Assembly (NCBI GenBank): GCA_019634415.1
Contig: JAHQVJ010000178.1
Location: 1-64,000 of the forward strand
From: Myxococcales bacterium
Lineage (GTDB): Bacteria > Myxococcota_A > UBA796 > GCA-2862545
Length of the DNA: 64,000 nt
Direction of reading: 5' to 3'
Part shown: one piece after another, positions 61,353 through 64,000 of the stretch
Layout: each line of letters opens with the position of its first letter
Numbering within the stretch: position 1 is the first letter of the stretch
Notes under the pieces: model-generated
Database searches by the model: none
The model's input: the letters and a program-made list of their open reading frames with translations, nothing else
What the model was told of the DNA's origin: nothing
Made by a program: the position numbers and the translations under genes

Positions 61353-62383
61353 GGCGTGCTCCGCTCGGGTGCCGACGACAGGGTGCGTCGGAGCAGGGAG
61401 TCCAGCGCTGGATGCTCAGCCGGGTCCACGAGGTTGACGGCGCGCATGCCTGTCAGTCGACTCACCAAGGCCACGCCGGCCGTCGTGTTGGCAGTGGGGC
61501 CGGCCACGAGGTCGAAGGGTCGGTCGAACGCCTGTCGGATTCCCATCACGGCGTAGGGATCCGAGGCGCAGAGGATCGTCAGCACGATGCTCTCGTCGAG
61601 GAGCTGGATGGCCGCCTGCCCGTTGTAGGGCTCGAGGGGGGAGGCGCCCGCCTCGACGACTGCGACGTCGGCGGCGTGCGCCTGGATGCGGGTCAGCAGG
61701 CCGCCCAGGGCTGCTCCGACCTCCTCGGCGGGCCCGATGGTGGAGGGCAGGCCAGCGTCCATGAAGTCGTAGTGCCAGTGGGCGCCGGCATCCGCCATCG
61801 ACAAGGCATCCCGATAGCGTCCGCATCCCGTCAGCTTGGCGGCCACGACGCGCAGCCCCATGTGCCGCAGGCGCCTCACCAACACTCGGCAGGTGGCGGT
61901 CTTGCCGGCGGACATGGAGGAGCCGACCACCAGGATGGTGGGCGTCGAGAACGGTGTTGCCGGAGGGAGCTCCACGCTCCGCCGCATGGTGTGCTTGTCG
62001 CCCTCCTGGGTCACGCAGTGGCCGAGGTACCGAAGCTGCACGAACCGCGGCACGTACGGAGACTCGGAGGTGATGCGACCGAAGGTGCCGGCCGCCGTCA
62101 TCGCGACGAAGCGTCCGTCGGGCTCGATGGAGCGCCAGGAGCCAGTCGCCTCCAGCGTGGCGTGGCGGATCGTGAAGGCCCCCACCACGCGGTCCCGGCG
62201 CTGTACGTGGATCATGCGGCCACTCTCGAGCTCGATCATGGCCCCGTCGGAGCCTCCGTCTTCGACGAAGCCCACCACGTAGTCACCGGTCTCCCAGGTC
62301 TCCCGGGGGCGGGTCTCGACCCGTGTGGGATCGAGCCTGGGTGCGACGCGGCAGACCGAGGCGCGAACGATCGGATCATCCAT
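61349..62383 (-). CDS. P-loop NTPase-domain protein of unknown function (DUF1611-like?), 344 aa
   Basis: Residues 1-145 are beta-rich. The rest has a Walker A motif VVGSSMSAGKTATC, then LRVVAAKLTGCGRYRDALSM, VAVVEAGASPLEPYNG (Walker B-like) and ASDPYAVMGIRQAFDRPFDL. The SSxSAGKT form resembles DUF1611/dethiobiotin-synthase-like or MobB-like ATPases. It overlaps the M20 peptidase by 8 nt and the ICMT gene by 4 nt, so all are coupled. An ATP-dependent ligase or carboxylase-like role would fit but is not shown. Confidence 0.72.
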   Translation of the reverse strand: MDDPIVRASVCRVAPRLDPTRVETRPRETWETGDYVVGFVEDGGSDGAMIELESGRMIHVQRRDRVVGAFTIRHATLEATGSWRSIEPDGRFVAMTAAGTFGRITSESPYVPRFVQLRYLGHCVTQEGDKHTMRRSVELPPATPFSTPTILVVGSSMSAGKTATCRVLVRRLRHMGLRVVAAKLTGCGRYRDALSMADAGAHWHYDFMDAGLPSTIGPAEEVGAALGGLLTRIQAHAADVAVVEAGASPLEPYNGQAAIQLLDESIVLTILCASDPYAVMGIRQAFDRPFDLVAGPTANTTAGVALVSRLTGMRAVNLVDPAEHPALDSLLRRTLSSAPERSTP

Positions 62384-63542
62384 CGGAGGTCTCCTGGGCG
62401 GGTGCAGCCAGCAACAAGGTGAGCAGTGAGGCGCGCTCGGGGAGGGAGTCGAGCTGAATGTGCTCGTCGTGGGCGTGGGCCGATGCGCCGACGGGACCGA
62501 GGCCGTCGAGGGTGGGGGTGTGCTGTGCGGTGAGGTTGGCGTCGGAGCCTCCCCCGACCGATGCCTCGGACAGCCGAAGGCCGATGGAGCTCCCCAGCTG
62601 CTGGGCGAGCAGGAACAGCGCTGCCCCCCTCGGGCTGGCCTCCATGGGCGGCCGGCCGAACCCTCCCGACACCTCGACGTGCGTGCCGGGGGTGTGCGGA
62701 CGCAGCGCGCGGATTCGAGCGTCGATCTCCTCGGCGTCGAGCTGGGTTCGCACCCGGACGTCTGCGACCGCGCGTGCCGTGGGCGCCACGACGTTGGGGC
62801 GCAGTCCTCCGTCCACCATGCCCACGTTGACCGTGACGCCGCGTGCCGGATCGTTGAGGTCGAACAAGGCCCGAACCTGATGGGACAGCTCCAGGATGGC
62901 GCTCGCTCCCGCCTCCGGATCGAGGCCCGCGTGGGCGGCTCGCCCCCGGATCACCAAGGTGAACCGTCCGATGCCTTTGCGCTGAGTCTTGAGTCGACCC
63001 TCGGCTCCGAGGGCGGGCTCCAGCACGAGCGCTCGGTGGGCCGCAGCCGCGAGGCGCGAGATGTGTCGCGCGCTGTCCGGGCTCCCGATCTCCTCGTCGG
63101 CGTTCACCACGACGACGGGGGTGACCGTGGGCTCGATCCGCAAGGCGCGCAGGGCCTTCAGCGCGAACACGAGCTGGGTCAGCCCTGCCTTCATGTCGAA
63201 GACCCCTGGTCCCGCCAGTGTGCCGTCGACGGATCGAATGGGCATGGTGGCCAGCGTTCCCATGGGCCACACCGTGTCGGCGTGCCCGACCACCAGCTGG
63301 TACGGAGCACCGTGGTCACGGACGTGAGGCCTCGCGTAGAGTAGGCCTGCCGTCCGTGTTCCTGGGTGCCTCACGGCACGGTACTGAAGCGCGCTCAGAT
63401 CCAGTGCGAGGCGATCCAGCACCAAGGCGCACGCCTGCGGGCCCGTGGAGGGGGTCTCCATCCGAGCGAGCTCCACCGTGTAGCGGACCAGGTCACGTCG
63501 ATGGTCTTGCATCCATGCAAGGACGTCATCTCCGACGCTCAT
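62376..63542 (-). CDS. M20-family metallopeptidase (carboxypeptidase G2-like), 388 aa
   Basis: M20 enzymes hydrolyse amide bonds of acylamino acids or dipeptides with two zinc ions. Metal motifs: VVGHADTVWP (first His-Asp), GPGVFDMKAGL (bridging Asp), NADEEIGS (catalytic Glu), LEPALG, and a distal HAHDEH (His). The dimerisation domain includes FTLVIRGRAAHAGLDPEAGA. The ATG at 63542 overlaps the flavin-reductase-like stop as ATGA. Substrate cannot be told; closeness to CPG2-like glutamate carboxypeptidases is by motif layout. Confidence 0.88.
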   Translation of the reverse strand: MSVGDDVLAWMQDHRRDLVRYTVELARMETPSTGPQACALVLDRLALDLSALQYRAVRHPGTRTAGLLYARPHVRDHGAPYQLVVGHADTVWPMGTLATMPIRSVDGTLAGPGVFDMKAGLTQLVFALKALRALRIEPTVTPVVVVNADEEIGSPDSARHISRLAAAAHRALVLEPALGAEGRLKTQRKGIGRFTLVIRGRAAHAGLDPEAGASAILELSHQVRALFDLNDPARGVTVNVGMVDGGLRPNVVAPTARAVADVRVRTQLDAEEIDARIRALRPHTPGTHVEVSGGFGRPPMEASPRGAALFLLAQQLGSSIGLRLSEASVGGGSDANLTAQHTPTLDGLGPVGASAHAHDEHIQLDSLPERASLLTLLLAAPAQETSDG

Positions 63543-64000
63543 CGACGAAATCCCGCATGGAGGGGCAGGGCGTCGGTGTGCTGTAGAACGCCGAAGCGGT
63601 GGGGGTGCACGTAGACCAGGAGGGGGGAGGTGTAGATCGACTCGGCGTCGTCTGTCTCGGCACTCCGCAGCGCCTCTGCATCCACGTGGGCAGCCACGAC
63701 CTTGCCGATGAGCAGGCCGTTGCCGCCGAGTCCGTCGACGACGCGCTCCAGCACGCACTCGAGGGCCATGCGACACCCGTCGACATAGACGCCATCGAGC
63801 TTCGAGGCTGGTCGTGTCTCGATGGTGGCCAGCGTGGGCTTGTCGTCTTGCTGGTTCCGGGGGGCGGATGCCATGGTCGCCGTGAGGGCCTGCTCGGGTG
63901 CGAGGTAGGACACCGTGAACGAACCCGTCGCGGTGGCGTTCTGCCAGGTCTGATGGCTCGGATCGCACACGAACCCGAACCACGGCCCCCACGACACCGG
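63539..64000 (-). CDS. Flavin reductase-like FMN-binding protein, 5' end cut by the window edge
   Basis: The visible 150-odd residues hold the flavin reductase split-barrel core: VSWGPWFGFVCDPSHQTWQN, ATGSFTVSYLAPEQAL, a substrate loop near KPTLATIETRPASKLDG, LECVLERVVDGLGGNGLLIG and VVAAHVDAEAL. The typical N-terminal strand (about 30 residues) lies off the right edge. Such proteins reduce flavin or act as flavin-dependent oxidoreductases. Its stop is coupled to the M20 gene, making it the first visible gene of the leftward operon. Confidence 0.8.
   Translation of the reverse strand, partial: PVSWGPWFGFVCDPSHQTWQNATATGSFTVSYLAPEQALTATMASAPRNQQDDKPTLATIETRPASKLDGVYVDGCRMALECVLERVVDGLGGNGLLIGKVVAAHVDAEALRSAETDDAESIYTSPLLVYVHPHRFGVLQHTDALPLHAGFRR

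Overview
The window is high-GC DNA that most resembles a Myxococcota-type ('deltaproteobacterial') chromosome. The reasons are a giant RHS lipoprotein carrying MopE-like CDDGxDxDGDGxxDC motifs, a TIGR02147-family regulator, an FHA/winged-helix fusion, several TPR or kelch lipoproteins, a lone gspD and a phenylacetate operon. No rRNA, tRNA, CRISPR array or insertion sequence was recognised, and the species cannot be named from sequence alone.

Layout. (1) Positions 1-6911 look like one end of an integrated island that continues off the left edge. A tyrosine recombinase (6911-5703) lies beside a frameshifted AbiJ-type abortive-infection gene, an RraB-like gene and six minus-strand genes, five of whose start codons sit inside or across the preceding stop codon. 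At least two of the six are SUKH/SMI1-type immunity proteins, one is SUKH-like and the edge gene is DUF2625-like, so this reads as a poly-immunity array. (2) ychF (8105-7011) is a housekeeping gene at the island boundary. (3) 8397-21008 encodes a 4203-residue lipoprotein. It has beta-sandwich modules interleaved with MopE-like motifs, then an SpvB/FG-GAP/YD-repeat body laid out like a Tc-toxin TcB-TcC fusion, an RHS core, two tandem Hint domains and a 119-residue putative toxin tip. A small cysteine-rich exported protein follows. (4) 21747-34563 holds exported proteins (a possible alpha/alpha-barrel protein, a GGDDxY-repeat lipoprotein, TPR proteins, a sulfatase-fold lipoprotein) mixed with pyrH, an MscS channel, an RlmI-like methyltransferase, a DUF2752 protein, a pseudouridine synthase and a UPF0462 protein. 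(5) 42292-34550 is a tightly overlapping phenylacetyl-CoA operon, paaK-Z-A-B-C-D-E-G, with paaX just upstream and a TGATTC-containing inverted repeat ahead of paaK. A TonB-dependent receptor is divergent from paaX. (6) 46124-51694 has small exported proteins and regulators: TIGR02147, FHA-wHTH, HDOD and a pentapeptide-repeat K+-channel-like fusion. (7) 51765-58681 runs rightward: CPBP protease, sigma factor with a membrane anti-sigma partner, kelch lipoprotein, TPR-cyclophilin lipoprotein, gspD. (8) 64000-58718 is a leftward five-gene operon: flavin-reductase-like (cut by the edge), M20 peptidase, P-loop protein, ICMT-like methyltransferase, HExxH protein.

Themes. Translational coupling through ATGA/GTGA overlaps is pervasive and fixes many starts. 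Many exported proteins have very short signal peptides (about 8-15 residues) with no Lys or Arg, and several of those starts cannot be moved upstream because of in-frame stops or overlaps. Toxin and conflict biology dominates the first 21 kb. The single gspD and the numerous lipoproteins point to an elaborate cell envelope.
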